From an uncultured Flavobacteriales bacterium (GTDB lineage: Bacteria > Bacteroidota > Bacteroidia > Flavobacteriales_D > Sanyastnellaceae): a stretch of 64,000 bases of DNA. Location: contig CALSMK010000014.1 in assembly GCA_943787435.1 (NCBI GenBank), positions 29,097 to 93,096 of the forward strand, read 5' to 3'. Numbering within the stretch: the first letter of the stretch is position 1; each line of letters starts with the position of its first letter. The position numbers were made by a program, and so were the translations under genes. Of the stretch, positions 7,554 to 17,384 are shown in pieces. The notes beneath the pieces were generated by a model. That model searched no databases, was not told where the DNA came from, and saw only the letters and a program-made list of their open reading frames with translations.

Positions 7554-7562
7554 GTTTGCACC

Positions 7563-8732
7563 ATGCAAAATGCGTCTGGCTTTGTTTGGTTTCTGCTGTT
7601 CACCACTTGCCTGGGCATGGGGTGCACCACAGATGTGGACTTGAATGCCCCATATGAGGAGCGCACTTTGGCGTTTTGTTTGCTCGACCCCAACTCAGAT
7701 GAGCAGTGGGTGAGGGTGAACCGCACCTGGTTGGGTGAGGGCAACAATTTGGAATTTGCCCAAATCGCAGACAGCAGCGAATACGGCCCAGGCGAAGTCA
7801 CCATCATGGTGGAAGGCTTTGCAGGAGACGATGTGGGGTTTGAGTCGCCCTTGGTCTCGTTCATGGCCATGGACACCGTTTTGCAAGACAAAGACGACAA
7901 CGGCATCTTCTTTGGCCCCGAATACCGGGCGTACCATTTCCAAACGCCAGGGGGCTTGGAGATTGCGCCATCCAACAACAGCGAGGATTTGAGGGTGTAT
8001 CGCCTCCAGGTTGACTTTGCCGATGGGCGCAGTCCTTTGACCGCTGTGACCACCCTGATCGGTGAGTCGCTTGGCAACATCAGCAATCCCCCCTCGGGCA
8101 TTCCGGGGTTCAGTTTGAACTTTGCCAGTGGGTCCGGCGGCCTGGTGAACTACCCCAATGTGAATTTCAAGTGGTCTTCCACTCCGGGGGCCAAGCGCTA
8201 CGAAGCCTCCATTGAGATCAAGTTCAAGGAACGCATCTGGACCGACCCCGCACACACCATGCTGGCTTCAGAGTCGGAGAGGGTCTTGCGCTGGGATTTG
8301 GGCGAGGAAAAGACCGATGATGACGAAGGCGGCGAAGAAATCAAGCTCCCGGTCAACGGCGAGGCCTTCTTCTTGTTCTTGGCCAACAACCTGGAGACCG
8401 ACCCGCTCATCACGCGCGAGCTCGGGATTTGGGACGACAACATCGATCGGATTCGCGCTTTTGATTTTGTGCTGAGCATCGCCAACGAAGAGTTGGACAC
8501 CTACCTCGCTGTGAATGCCCCTGTGACGGGCATCATTCAAGACCGCCCCGTCTACACCAACATTGCGGGGGGCTTGGGGCTGTTCGCCAGCCGGACCCAG
8601 CAGAAGGTTCTCGGGTTGGGTGTGTCCAAGCCATCGGTTCAGGAACTGGTGGAGGGAGAGCACACGGCTGCCTTGCAGTTCTGCGTGCCTTCAGAGACCG
8701 AGGGAGACGTGGCCGAATTCGCCTGTCCCTGA
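7563..8732 (+). CDS. Bacteroidota lipoprotein of unknown function
   Basis: 389 residues. A lipoprotein signal (FLLFTTCLGMGC) puts the lipidated Cys near residue 21. After it comes VDLNAPYEERTLAFCLLDP, a start shared by a Bacteroidota family related in layout to DUF4249; I do not assign it firmly. The body is beta-rich and acidic (an EEKTDDDEGGEE stretch near the middle). It is probably anchored in the outer membrane. It follows the acyl-CoA reductase by 9 bases and may share its transcript. Confidence 0.7.
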   Translation: MQNASGFVWFLLFTTCLGMGCTTDVDLNAPYEERTLAFCLLDPNSDEQWVRVNRTWLGEGNNLEFAQIADSSEYGPGEVTIMVEGFAGDDVGFESPLVSFMAMDTVLQDKDDNGIFFGPEYRAYHFQTPGGLEIAPSNNSEDLRVYRLQVDFADGRSPLTAVTTLIGESLGNISNPPSGIPGFSLNFASGSGGLVNYPNVNFKWSSTPGAKRYEASIEIKFKERIWTDPAHTMLASESERVLRWDLGEEKTDDDEGGEEIKLPVNGEAFFLFLANNLETDPLITRELGIWDDNIDRIRAFDFVLSIANEELDTYLAVNAPVTGIIQDRPVYTNIAGGLGLFASRTQQKVLGLGVSKPSVQELVEGEHTAALQFCVPSETEGDVAEFACP

Positions 8733-8843
8733 CACGGTGTTGAAACGGCGTTGACGCCGACTTGCAAGGTTCCCCATTTGGATTGTGAATAGCTGAGCTC
8801 CTCTGTGCATCAGGAAGGTCGGTTTGGGGGTCATCTTGTGGGC

Positions 8844-9302
8844 ATGTCGCATGCGTTCACATACCAAGCGCCTTACGGGGTGTTCCATTTTTCTGATGGG
8901 CTGCTCACCGTTGAGTTGGCCGAAGACCTGATTGTGGATTTGCCCCTCATGCAAAGGGTGGCGGCGCAGCGGTTGGAGTTGCTTGGGGAACGCCAGGTGG
9001 CCGAACTGATCGTCATTCCTCGGGCCCACCTGCTCTTGGATCGCGCGGCACTCACTTGGATGGCCCAGAGCAGCGCCATGGTTGGTGTTCACCACCGTTC
9101 CATTGTGGTTCCTGCACATCTGCTGGTGTGGAGAGACAGGCTGTACCAAATGATGAGCCGTCTGACCCCGAATGTTCGGGTGTTCCGAAACAAACGGGTG
9201 GCGAAAGCCTGGCTGCAAGACCGGGCCGGCACGTTCACACCAGCTCAGGCTTCGGCCCCTGCAGTGGCAGCCATGGACATGGCCACAGCGGTCAATGGAT
9301 GA
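8844..9302 (+). CDS. SpoIIAA/STAS-like small protein
   Basis: About 152 residues from ATG 8844. The fold pattern looks like SpoIIAA-type or DUF7793 domains: YGVFHFSDGLLTVEL, then LMQRVAAQRLEL, then VAELIVIPRAH, and VRVFRNKRVAKAWLQD at the end of the domain. Such proteins are usually cytoplasmic and of unknown role. The last 30 residues are Ala/Thr/Pro-rich and probably flexible. A start at 8805 adds 13 residues that do not fit the domain. Its 3' end overlaps the convergent exported gene at 9292 by 11 bases. Confidence 0.6.
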   Translation: MSHAFTYQAPYGVFHFSDGLLTVELAEDLIVDLPLMQRVAAQRLELLGERQVAELIVIPRAHLLLDRAALTWMAQSSAMVGVHHRSIVVPAHLLVWRDRLYQMMSRLTPNVRVFRNKRVAKAWLQDRAGTFTPAQASAPAVAAMDMATAVNG

Positions 9303-10335
9303 TCACCCGGGCGGTTTGCCCTGAGACCACATCTTGAATCAACATGGTCCCTGAAGGCCACCCTTTGGTGTTCAAATGGGCGCCTTGTGCATCGGCAGAA
9401 GGCACGCCATCAAACCAGGTGCGGCCTTGGATGTCCATGGCCAGAACACGTCGCCCTTCGAGCCCAAAAGTGCCAAGCCGGCTTCCTGCTTGCAGTGGGG
9501 AAGGACCAGCGGTCCAGTCGGTGGTCAGCAGAGGAGCGCCATGGACGCTGCTCGTGTTGGGCTTGAATTGCCAATTGGCAGGCAGGTCCGCCAAGGTCTG
9601 AACCGACAAAACAGGCATGCCTTCGCCGGCGGCGTACCATTCGAATACCGTGCCCTCTCTTGGCAGAGAAAACCCAATCCCTGCAGCGGCCACATTCACA
9701 GAGTCCATGGCCAAGAAATCGCGCCGAACACGCAAGCACTCATAACTGCCTCCGGGCAAAACCAAGGTTCCCCAGGCGTCCACCTCGATGGTCATGGTCT
9801 GGCTGGTGGAGTAGTAGATGAGCTCCGGAAGGTCCACAGTATACGCCGAGGAACCCTCCAGCTCAGCGCCATAAATCAAAGGCAATGGCAACAGTTCTTC
9901 TTCGTCATCATAGGTCACAGGCAAATCAAAAATGTCGGTGGTGATGCCCAGTCCAATGGTCTTGTAGGCATTGGATCCAAACTCTTGGTAGTTCGTGGCC
10001 CCGCTGATGGGCAAAGCGAAATCTTCTCCGAGATCGGGGAGTTCAAAGGCCGTGAAATGGTCCGCAGAGGAAAACACAAACTGCGTGGTCAAGCTGGCGT
10101 CACCCATGGAGAAGTACTCCGTGTTGGATTCATTGGCGACTTCCAGTCCGCTGTAGTCCCAGGTTAAGTCCGCTCCAGAATCCTCCAGGTTCCCGGAATT
10201 GAAAGGGGGGATGGCTGTGGCGCGGACATACGTGGTTCCACCTTGCGGCAAATCATTGCTGCTGAGCACCGGTTGAGACGATGCGGAAAACGAAACAGCC
10301 AAAGTGACCAAGCCAAGAATGCGAAGGATGCTCAT
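9292..10335 (-). CDS. Exported protein with a T9SS-like C-terminal domain
   Basis: 347 residues, signal peptide MSILRILGLVTLAVSFSASS. The body is beta-rich and aromatic. The last 80 residues begin at AGPSPLQAGSRLGTF and contain AMDIQGRTWFDGVP, then GWPSGTMLIQDVVSGQ, which follows the usual layout of type IX sorting domains. It is probably secreted to the cell surface; its function is unknown. It lies upstream of the STAS-like gene on the opposite strand and just downstream of the tamB end. Confidence 0.7.
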   Translation of the reverse strand: MSILRILGLVTLAVSFSASSQPVLSSNDLPQGGTTYVRATAIPPFNSGNLEDSGADLTWDYSGLEVANESNTEYFSMGDASLTTQFVFSSADHFTAFELPDLGEDFALPISGATNYQEFGSNAYKTIGLGITTDIFDLPVTYDDEEELLPLPLIYGAELEGSSAYTVDLPELIYYSTSQTMTIEVDAWGTLVLPGGSYECLRVRRDFLAMDSVNVAAAGIGFSLPREGTVFEWYAAGEGMPVLSVQTLADLPANWQFKPNTSSVHGAPLLTTDWTAGPSPLQAGSRLGTFGLEGRRVLAMDIQGRTWFDGVPSADAQGAHLNTKGWPSGTMLIQDVVSGQTARVIIH

Positions 10336-10365
10336 GCGGGCAAGGTAAGGTCTGTGGTGAAGGGC

Positions 10366-13300
10366 TCAAGGACGGTCGCTTCGAAACAGATCACGGAAGT
10401 GGTCAAAGCGAATCTGATATGCCGCGCCTATGCCCATTTTCATGCCGTCTTCTAAGGTGCTCTCCGGCTTTTGGTACCCCATGAGTTCCCATCGTCCGTC
10501 TGGGGTCAGTTTGTAGCGCACATCCAGTCTGCCCATGAACTCTGATTCTTCGTTCATCGAGAAGCCATCCATTCCCCTTGCGCCGAGGCTTCCAGAAATG
10601 CGGAGGCGGTTGTTGATCAGGTTCATTCCAAGGTCAAGCTGAAACGCATCTTCTGCATTGGCGATGTCCGATGGTGCGGCCGAACCCGAGCCCCCCGAAG
10701 AGGCCCCGGTTTCTGAAGAAGGAACATAGCGCAGGCCAATGTCTAGATCTTCGGACAGCCCACTGAGCATTTCAGAAATGCGAGAAGAAACGAGCTCCGA
10801 AGCCTGGGCGACAGCCGTTTGTTCCAGCAGCAGCGAGTTGGTGTTGGAGTTGGAATTGGTTTGTCCTCCTATGAATCCACCGGTGGCCAGCAAGGCAAAG
10901 GCCTGCCTTTCTGTCTCCCCAGGGGTGGACAAAACGGAATTGACCCTGGCCAGCAAACTGGGCTCAAACGCCTCCAGTTCGGGGAATGTCAGTGAAAAGT
11001 TCAACAGAGGAGCCGTCAATTGCCCTTGGATGTCCATGCCCACTTCCACCTTGGTCCTTTGATTTTCGACATTGCCCGAGATGGAAGGTTGTCCAAGCCC
11101 TTCGTTTTGAAGCAGGTTTGTGGGGGTGCACATCATGTTGGAGACGGCCAATACGCTGAGCTCGGCTGAGTATGGGTCGCCGTCCCAGTCGATTCTTCCC
11201 CCTTGAGCAATGTCGATGGTCTTGGTGAATAAGTCCCTCAGACTGAATCGGTATTGACCCTGAACAATGTTCAGTCCGCCTTGGACAGAAAGGGGCCACT
11301 CTGGACTCATGGATATGGCCAGGTGACCTTGGGCGAGGCCATCGATTCGTTCACCAGCTTCGGAATCGAGCACCAAGGCCAGTTCGGCTTCGGGGGTCAC
11401 GTCCAATTCCAAATTGAGCGTCAAGCCAAAAGGAGACTGAGAAGGTGGCGGCGGCGCGGAAGAAGGACCCCCAACAAACCGAATTCCACTGGGCATGTCG
11501 GCCCCTTCGAGGGCATCCAATGGCAGGGTAAAGCTGGTTCCGACCTCGCTTTGGACTTCAGCTTCCAAAAACAGGCCTTCTTCATCGCCAAATACGTTCA
11601 TGCTGCCCGTGGCCATGACGGTCCCGTAGAAGAGACCGGTGTGAGAAGGAGGCAATTCGATGGCCATGAATGGGCCGTTGTCCAGCAACAGTCCGAGGTC
11701 GTAGTTCCAAGATGTATAGTCGCTGTGAAGCACCGACAAATTGAGCAAAGCGGTGTTGCCCAAGCGGTCGGTCACCACGGCTTGGTCCATTCCGATAAAG
11801 TCCGAATCGAGGATGAGGTCACCTCGGATTCCATGTTGGCCTCCTGTGGCTCCAACCTTGATGTTGCTGGCCTCCACGGCCAAGCGTCCTTTGGGCAAAG
11901 GCAGTCCCGAACTCCAGTCTACGGCCACCTTTCCTTGGGCAAGACCTTCGATGTGAACGTCTCCCTTCGACAGAATGGGGTTGAGCACGTCCAGGGGCCA
12001 ACCATTCATTTGGATGGAGGCACTATGGGGGCCGGTGACTTCTGCGGTGAGCTTTTCTTCTTCGTCAAAAAACTGCTGCAATTGCCCCTCGAAGTGATCG
12101 GACCAATTCATGGCCAAACAGAGGTCTCCAAAGTCAAACTCATTCACGGCCGCATCCTGCCATTGCAAGTTGGCCGTGGCATGCTCACGGCGCAGGTCCA
12201 AGGAAGCATGGCCATTGAGGTTGCCTTTGAGCAATGGGTATTCCGCGCCCAGCGTCTCTGAAGTCCATTCCGATAAAGGGCCCAGGGGCACCCCATCCAA
12301 GCTGATGCTGAAGTTGGGGCTCTCCAATTGACTGGAGTCGGCCCCTCCAAAGGTGACGGTGCCTAAGGCGCCAGTGAAGTCCAATGAGTCCATGCGCAAG
12401 GAGCGCCAATCGGTGTCCTGCCACGTCAATTTTGCGCCTGTGCCAGAGGACATGTTCCAATCTCCAGAAGCATGGCGGAAAGAGGCCAGGGTGGGGGTCA
12501 CCACATGCTGAACCTCATCGCTCATGTGATGAATCAGGGCCACCTCGCCCTCCACTGGCCCCGTCCATTCCAGGTCAATGTGGGAGCGCTCGTCCAAGTC
12601 AACATTGGCCATCATGGAGAGGGCTTCTACCGATTCGGTGTTGCCCACTTGAATGCGTTGGGCGTTCAGGTCAGCGGTGAGAGAGTGGTCGCTCCCCGTG
12701 CCATTCAAGTGGAGCCTTCTTGTTTTGACGGGGCCTACATGCAAGGCAGATAGTTTGAGGTCCACGGACAGCTCGCCGTCCACGTTCGAGGCCAAGATCT
12801 GGGAATAAGGACCCACCGACTGCGAGCCTCGGCTCCACCGTTCCAGCAAGTCATCGCGCAGGACCTTCAATTTTATGGACCAGTCTTTGGGCTTCACCAA
12901 GGATGAGGGGCGCGGACCAAATCCGCCCGAGGCAAGGGCCAATTCGAAGGGCTGGAACCAATGCTCGACAGACAAGGGGCCTTGCACGGATCCACGCAAG
13001 AAATCGCCGTCCAATTCGGCATTGAATCGTTGCTGATCGCCAAATGCATCAAGGGTGAACTTCTTCATGGCCAATGGCGGGGCAGATTTCCCAATCTGCA
13101 GACCAAAAGTCTCGCGTGGAACCCATTGCGATCCGGTGATATCCATGCCGCCTTTCCAGTTGAGCAGCTGTCCAGTGGCGTCCAATTCAACGTGGGCGTT
13201 GGCTTCCAAAGGACCGTTGAGTTCAATGGCATTGCCCATGTCAAGCGGCGCCATGAGGGCCGATAAGCTCAAGTCTGTTGACCAACCCCCGGCGGAATCT

Positions 13301-14586
13301 TGCACTGCGGTCCAAGCCAATGTCCCCCCTTTGGCCGTCAACCCGGTCTCGGTTCCCAGGTGGTTCAACTCCCAAGTGCCTTGGGCATCCATCTGGTTGA
13401 ACGGGGCACCCCAAACAGGCAAAGTCCCCTGGATGTTGATGGAAGGGCCATGTCCCTGCGACTGAGAGAAAAACCCGGGGGTCACATCCAATGTCAAGGC
13501 CATGGCCCCTGAGTTTGGGGACCAGTGACCAGAACTCGCCATGGTTTCTCCCGAAGGTTGGACCCAATTGCCACGACAGGAGAGGTCTCCGGTCACCTCG
13601 AACCCGCCCCATGTTCCTTTGGGCATGGCCGCTGAATCCAATGGCACCCTGAGCGGTCCGTCCAGCATCAACTCAGCCGAACTGGATGGCCATTCGGGAA
13701 TCCAAAGGGCCATGTCCTCGGTCTTCAGCTCGATGCGTTCAAGGCCGATGGTATCGGGGCTCCAAGCACCCAAAACCTGAGCGCTCATCTCTGGATTGTT
13801 GACCCGAACATCGAACCCCCCGGTGTTCAAGTCCCCTCCGAGGGTCCAGTTGTCTGGACACCACCGGGTGCCCCATCCATCCAGAACGGGAACGGGGCCT
13901 TCTTGACGCTGGCCGCTGCACGCCCATTGGGTGTGGTCACCATTCATCAGAACAGAATAGCCCAAGGGAAGGCCTTCTTGGCTGGTGGCCATGACCTCCA
14001 GCGAGGCTTGCAGGTTTCCCAACGTCCAGGTTCCGTCCTCTCGATCAAGGTGGACGAGGTCCAAGCTCTTCAATGCAATGAAAGAAGGCTGAAGGGGAGC
14101 GTCGGCCATGGTGTCGAAATTCCACAGCAAGTCAGATATCCGAATGGATTGGAAATGCAGGTCGACAGCTTGGTCTTGCGTTTGCTGCACATCCTCGGAA
14201 GTGTTGAACCAATTTTCAAGCCGATCCAATGCCTGATTGGAGCCTCGAATGCCTTCAATCTCGATGGAGCGCCACTGGTTCACGTCCAAGCCTTCCGGTT
14301 GAAGGCTGATTTGGTTCACCTGAACCAAGGTGTCTCCCCCAGGCTCATCCACAAGGATGGCCAAGCCTTGCAGCGCAATCCCGAGAGGCAGTCGGTCCAC
14401 GCCAATGCCTTCGACCGAGACTTGGATGGGGTCTTCTGTCGCTGGCAATGCATCGTTGATGTGTTCCACGACAAAACGCACGGTGACCCGCTGACCATAA
14501 GGGGTCGCAAGCCAAATCACAGGCGCCAAAAGCAGGACCAAGAATGCCCCAAGGGGCCACTTGACCCAACGCCATTTCCCCGCCAC
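10366..14586 (-). CDS. tamB: TamB/AsmA-type translocation and assembly protein
   Basis: 1406 residues. One N-terminal membrane helix (WPLGAFLVLLLAPVIWLA, about residues 10-27) is followed by a very long beta-rich periplasmic region, the expected hydrophobic-groove repeat of the AsmA-like superfamily. The C-terminal 350 residues match the TamB domain (for example VQGGLNIVQGQYRFSL, then GLSEDLDIGLRYVP). TamB-like proteins bridge the inner and outer membranes and take part in outer-membrane protein insertion and lipid transport. A tamA partner is not in the window. It is divergent from tsaD, an arrangement common in Bacteroidota. Confidence 0.88.
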   Translation of the reverse strand: MAGKWRWVKWPLGAFLVLLLAPVIWLATPYGQRVTVRFVVEHINDALPATEDPIQVSVEGIGVDRLPLGIALQGLAILVDEPGGDTLVQVNQISLQPEGLDVNQWRSIEIEGIRGSNQALDRLENWFNTSEDVQQTQDQAVDLHFQSIRISDLLWNFDTMADAPLQPSFIALKSLDLVHLDREDGTWTLGNLQASLEVMATSQEGLPLGYSVLMNGDHTQWACSGQRQEGPVPVLDGWGTRWCPDNWTLGGDLNTGGFDVRVNNPEMSAQVLGAWSPDTIGLERIELKTEDMALWIPEWPSSSAELMLDGPLRVPLDSAAMPKGTWGGFEVTGDLSCRGNWVQPSGETMASSGHWSPNSGAMALTLDVTPGFFSQSQGHGPSINIQGTLPVWGAPFNQMDAQGTWELNHLGTETGLTAKGGTLAWTAVQDSAGGWSTDLSLSALMAPLDMGNAIELNGPLEANAHVELDATGQLLNWKGGMDITGSQWVPRETFGLQIGKSAPPLAMKKFTLDAFGDQQRFNAELDGDFLRGSVQGPLSVEHWFQPFELALASGGFGPRPSSLVKPKDWSIKLKVLRDDLLERWSRGSQSVGPYSQILASNVDGELSVDLKLSALHVGPVKTRRLHLNGTGSDHSLTADLNAQRIQVGNTESVEALSMMANVDLDERSHIDLEWTGPVEGEVALIHHMSDEVQHVVTPTLASFRHASGDWNMSSGTGAKLTWQDTDWRSLRMDSLDFTGALGTVTFGGADSSQLESPNFSISLDGVPLGPLSEWTSETLGAEYPLLKGNLNGHASLDLRREHATANLQWQDAAVNEFDFGDLCLAMNWSDHFEGQLQQFFDEEEKLTAEVTGPHSASIQMNGWPLDVLNPILSKGDVHIEGLAQGKVAVDWSSGLPLPKGRLAVEASNIKVGATGGQHGIRGDLILDSDFIGMDQAVVTDRLGNTALLNLSVLHSDYTSWNYDLGLLLDNGPFMAIELPPSHTGLFYGTVMATGSMNVFGDEEGLFLEAEVQSEVGTSFTLPLDALEGADMPSGIRFVGGPSSAPPPPSQSPFGLTLNLELDVTPEAELALVLDSEAGERIDGLAQGHLAISMSPEWPLSVQGGLNIVQGQYRFSLRDLFTKTIDIAQGGRIDWDGDPYSAELSVLAVSNMMCTPTNLLQNEGLGQPSISGNVENQRTKVEVGMDIQGQLTAPLLNFSLTFPELEAFEPSLLARVNSVLSTPGETERQAFALLATGGFIGGQTNSNSNTNSLLLEQTAVAQASELVSSRISEMLSGLSEDLDIGLRYVPSSETGASSGGSGSAAPSDIANAEDAFQLDLGMNLINNRLRISGSLGARGMDGFSMNEESEFMGRLDVRYKLTPDGRWELMGYQKPESTLEDGMKMGIGAAYQIRFDHFRDLFRSDRP

Positions 14587-14709
14587 GTGGGGGTTTTGGT
14601 GTGGATGACTGCTCTTTCATTGCGTACTGCGAACTTCGCAACAGAAATAATGCCAGACTTCATGTCGGAAGAATCGATTCCGGAATTTGTACATCAAGGG
14701 GGTTTTCCG

Positions 14710-15726
14710 GTGAGGATTCCCTCCACCATCATGCTGGGCATTGAGAGCTCATGCGACGACACGAGCATTGCCGTCATGAAGGGCGATGTTGTGCTGTCGC
14801 AGTTCACGGCGGCGCAACACATCCACTCCAAATACGGGGGCGTGGTTCCCGAATTTGCGTCTAGGGCCCACCAAAAGCACATTTTGCCCGTGTTGAATGG
14901 GGCTTTGGAACAGGCGGGTTGTGCGTTGTCGGATGTAAACGGGGTCGCTTACACCCGTGGCCCCGGTCTCAATGGCTCTCTTTTGGTGGGCAGTGCCTTT
15001 GCCAGAAGTTTGGCGTGGTCGTTGGATTTGCCCATGTGGCCTGTGCACCACATGAGGGCGCATGTCTTGGCCCATTGGATTTCCGGGGGCCAAGCACCAG
15101 CAGAGCCTATGATGGCTTTGACCGTTTCTGGTGGCCACACCCAACTGGTGGATGTGTCGTCGCCATGGGACTTGAATGTAGTGGGAACCACCTTGGACGA
15201 TGCGGCGGGGGAGGCGTTCGACAAAGTCGCAAAGATGATTGGGTTGCCTTATCCTGGAGGGCCTGAGGTCGATCGATTGGCCCAGGAAGGAGACAGGTTG
15301 GCCTTTGAATTCACCTCGCCACAGGTGACGGGACTGGATTTCAGTTTTAGTGGACTCAAAACCTCGGTGCTTCGCACACTCGAAAAGAACGAAGAGGGCA
15401 GGGAGAAAGACTTGAAGTGGAAGCAGGACGTTTGCGCGTCTTTACAGCACACCATCGTCGCCATTTTGGTGTCGCGTTTGGAAAAAGCGGCCGACCGGTT
15501 TGGGCGCAGGGCCATTGCCATTCAAGGCGGGGTCAGCGCAAATTCAGGCTTGAGAAGTGCCATTCAAGAACTGGGCGCACGTCGGGGTTGGTCGGTGCAC
15601 ATTCCTCCATTTCAATATTGCACAGACAATGGGGCCATGATTGCCATGTCCGGACAGTTTTCGTCCATGAAAAACAAGGCTGGAGGACTTGGGGATGGCC
15701 CCTTGCCCAGGTGGCCGATGACTTGA
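14710..15726 (+). CDS. tsaD: tRNA N6-threonylcarbamoyladenosine synthase subunit TsaD
   Basis: 338 residues. TsaD transfers the threonylcarbamoyl group to A37 of ANN-decoding tRNAs together with TsaB and TsaE. Diagnostic motifs are LGIESSCDDTSIAVM at the start, the metal-binding HHMRAH segment, LTVSGGHTQLV, FSFSGLKTSVL, and IAIQGGVSANSGLR. The GTG start at 14710 (AAGGGGG lies 8 bases upstream) gives the usual short leader before LGIESSCDD; ATG 14731 is an alternative. The open frame extends far upstream to 13903, but that part lies antisense to tamB and is not coding. Confidence 0.93.
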   Translation: MRIPSTIMLGIESSCDDTSIAVMKGDVVLSQFTAAQHIHSKYGGVVPEFASRAHQKHILPVLNGALEQAGCALSDVNGVAYTRGPGLNGSLLVGSAFARSLAWSLDLPMWPVHHMRAHVLAHWISGGQAPAEPMMALTVSGGHTQLVDVSSPWDLNVVGTTLDDAAGEAFDKVAKMIGLPYPGGPEVDRLAQEGDRLAFEFTSPQVTGLDFSFSGLKTSVLRTLEKNEEGREKDLKWKQDVCASLQHTIVAILVSRLEKAADRFGRRAIAIQGGVSANSGLRSAIQELGARRGWSVHIPPFQYCTDNGAMIAMSGQFSSMKNKAGGLGDGPLPRWPMT

Positions 15727-15770
15727 TTGAGTCACCGAAGTCCCCCACCAAGTCCCCCCTTTGACCGGGG

Positions 15771-16190
15771 TCAGTCGGCGATGACCAGAGACTCGGCCAG
15801 GTGCTCGGTGAGCAACGACCAGTAACTCTTGGTCCAAGATTCCGTCATCCAACCGTCGTCGCCAGAAGGCACGCCGATGTGATTCAGAATCAGGGTAGTC
15901 TCACCAGTTTCTGTTCGCGATAAGCGAAGGTCAACCGTTGTGAAATGACCCGCTGGGAATTTCTTGTGTGTCCAAGCCAAAACGATGCGCTTGTTTTGGA
16001 CCAAGTGAAGAAAATACCCTGTGTGGTTCTGATTGCACAAGGAAAAGGCACCGCCCTCATGGGGCTGGATGAAAGCTTCTTTCTCAGTGAATGCCACATG
16101 TGCATCCTGATCGAGCAGGGTCTCGAACACCTTCGCAGGGGGCGCAGGCAGTTCGATGACTTGATAAATGTTCTCCGTTTGGAGTTTCAT
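15771..16190 (-). CDS. SRPBCC (AHSA1-type) protein
   Basis: 139 residues. The pattern (IELPAPPAKVFETLLDQ, then EGGAFSLCNQN, VLAWTHKKFPAGHFTTVDL, and WTKSYWSLLTEHL at the end) is that of the START/Bet v 1-like AHSA1 family, cytosolic proteins that bind hydrophobic ligands or the chaperone Hsp90. No ligand can be predicted. It converges on tsaD and lies downstream of the orphan kinase gene on the same strand. Confidence 0.8.
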   Translation of the reverse strand: MKLQTENIYQVIELPAPPAKVFETLLDQDAHVAFTEKEAFIQPHEGGAFSLCNQNHTGYFLHLVQNKRIVLAWTHKKFPAGHFTTVDLRLSRTETGETTLILNHIGVPSGDDGWMTESWTKSYWSLLTEHLAESLVIAD

Positions 16191-16248
16191 GAGTCAATAA
16201 AGTGTGACGATAAAAATACCCATTGGCGACGTAGGAGCCATGACCGAA

Positions 16249-17331
16249 TCAACTCGTTCTCCACATCTTTTCGCGACAAGGCACGATGAGCCGAGCGTGG
16301 GTCAGTGAATCCTTGGTAGAGATGTGTAGTCCCGACGTGGCCAACCCATCGATCAACCGCAACCGCTGGCGAATCAAATCCGTGGCGTGTCGCCTCCTCG
16401 AGGGGGATTCCACTTCGTGCGGGGCAATGCCCACATGGGAAGTTTCCATGACCGAATTGGTGACCACAATCTCGGCGTGTTCGGCTCCGGAAGAAACGGC
16501 ATGAATGTGGAGGCTGCCCGATCCTTGTTCTGCCGTTCCGCCCAACCCGTGCCACAAGGCATTCTCCACCAGCGGCTGAACCAAAAATGCAGGAATGGTT
16601 TTTTTCTTCATGCGGTCGGGTAGGGGAGAAACACACCATTCTAAGGGGCGTTGCAAGCGCCTTAATTCCAATTGTAAGTAGTCCTCCAAGACCTCCCACT
16701 CTTCTTCCAAACTCCACCAGCCGTCTTGGCTGGCTCGAATTTGACGTGTGGCCAGCCGTTTGAATGCACCCAAATTGGAAACGCCCCGCTCGCCGTTGCC
16801 CTGAAGCATGTCATGCATGACGCCATTCAGGGCATTGAAGAGGAAATGGGGATCCATGAGGTGTCGAAGCGCTGTGGCTTGGACTTCGGCGAGCTCTCGA
16901 CGTTTGATGAGAGATTGACGCGCGAGCCATTCTTCGGCGGGGATGCGATTGCGCCAATGGTCCAATTCGGACTGCCTTTGGGCTTCTTCTCGTTGCAGGT
17001 GGTGTCGAACAGTCCAATCCAGGTTGATCCAAAATCCGGTTAGACTCAGCAGTCCAAAGGCGGCCACGGGCCAGGTGAATTCAGAACCCACCGACCAGGC
17101 GAAACACAGGCCGGCCAGCATGAGCAAAAAGGGCCATTGGGCCGTGGGCCTGCGCAACCAGTAAGCCCTTTTCCATTTTCTCCATTGCATCGGAGTCAAA
17201 CGAAAAGCCGTGAACGCAATGCCAAAGGCTTGACCTATGAACAGTGCAATGGCGCAGGCCATCCCTGTGGATTCGCTGTACCATGGGCCCAACATGCACC
17301 CAATGAAGGCCATGCGACACCGGAAGACCAA
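16249..17331 (-). CDS. LytS-type sensor histidine kinase
   Basis: 360 residues (ATG 17313 is an alternative start). Two or more N-terminal membrane helices are followed by a helical linker, then the His_kinase domain: DPHFLFNALNGV holds the phospho-accepting His near residue 163, and FLVQPLVENALWHGLGG is the N box of the ATPase domain. The C-terminal part (DLIRQRLRLIDG) fits the family. LytS-type kinases usually act with a LytTR response regulator; none is encoded in this window, so it is an orphan here. The signal it senses is unknown. Confidence 0.85.
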   Translation of the reverse strand: MVFRCRMAFIGCMLGPWYSESTGMACAIALFIGQAFGIAFTAFRLTPMQWRKWKRAYWLRRPTAQWPFLLMLAGLCFAWSVGSEFTWPVAAFGLLSLTGFWINLDWTVRHHLQREEAQRQSELDHWRNRIPAEEWLARQSLIKRRELAEVQATALRHLMDPHFLFNALNGVMHDMLQGNGERGVSNLGAFKRLATRQIRASQDGWWSLEEEWEVLEDYLQLELRRLQRPLEWCVSPLPDRMKKKTIPAFLVQPLVENALWHGLGGTAEQGSGSLHIHAVSSGAEHAEIVVTNSVMETSHVGIAPHEVESPSRRRHATDLIRQRLRLIDGLATSGLHISTKDSLTHARLIVPCREKMWRTS

Positions 17332-17384
17332 AAAGAAGGGGCCCAGGCTTTGTCAGCGCAAGGCAAGAATTTGTCGGCGTGGAC

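Noticed and set aside
7551..7558. TAAGTTTG as promoter -7 element for the lipoprotein gene
   Set aside because: It contains the stop codon of the preceding gene and lies 4 bases from the next ATG, too close for a transcript start before the start codon.
13903..14709. Upstream extension of the tsaD frame
   Set aside because: The frame stays open by chance opposite tamB; TsaD proteins start shortly before LGIESSCDD, so the extension is not part of the gene.
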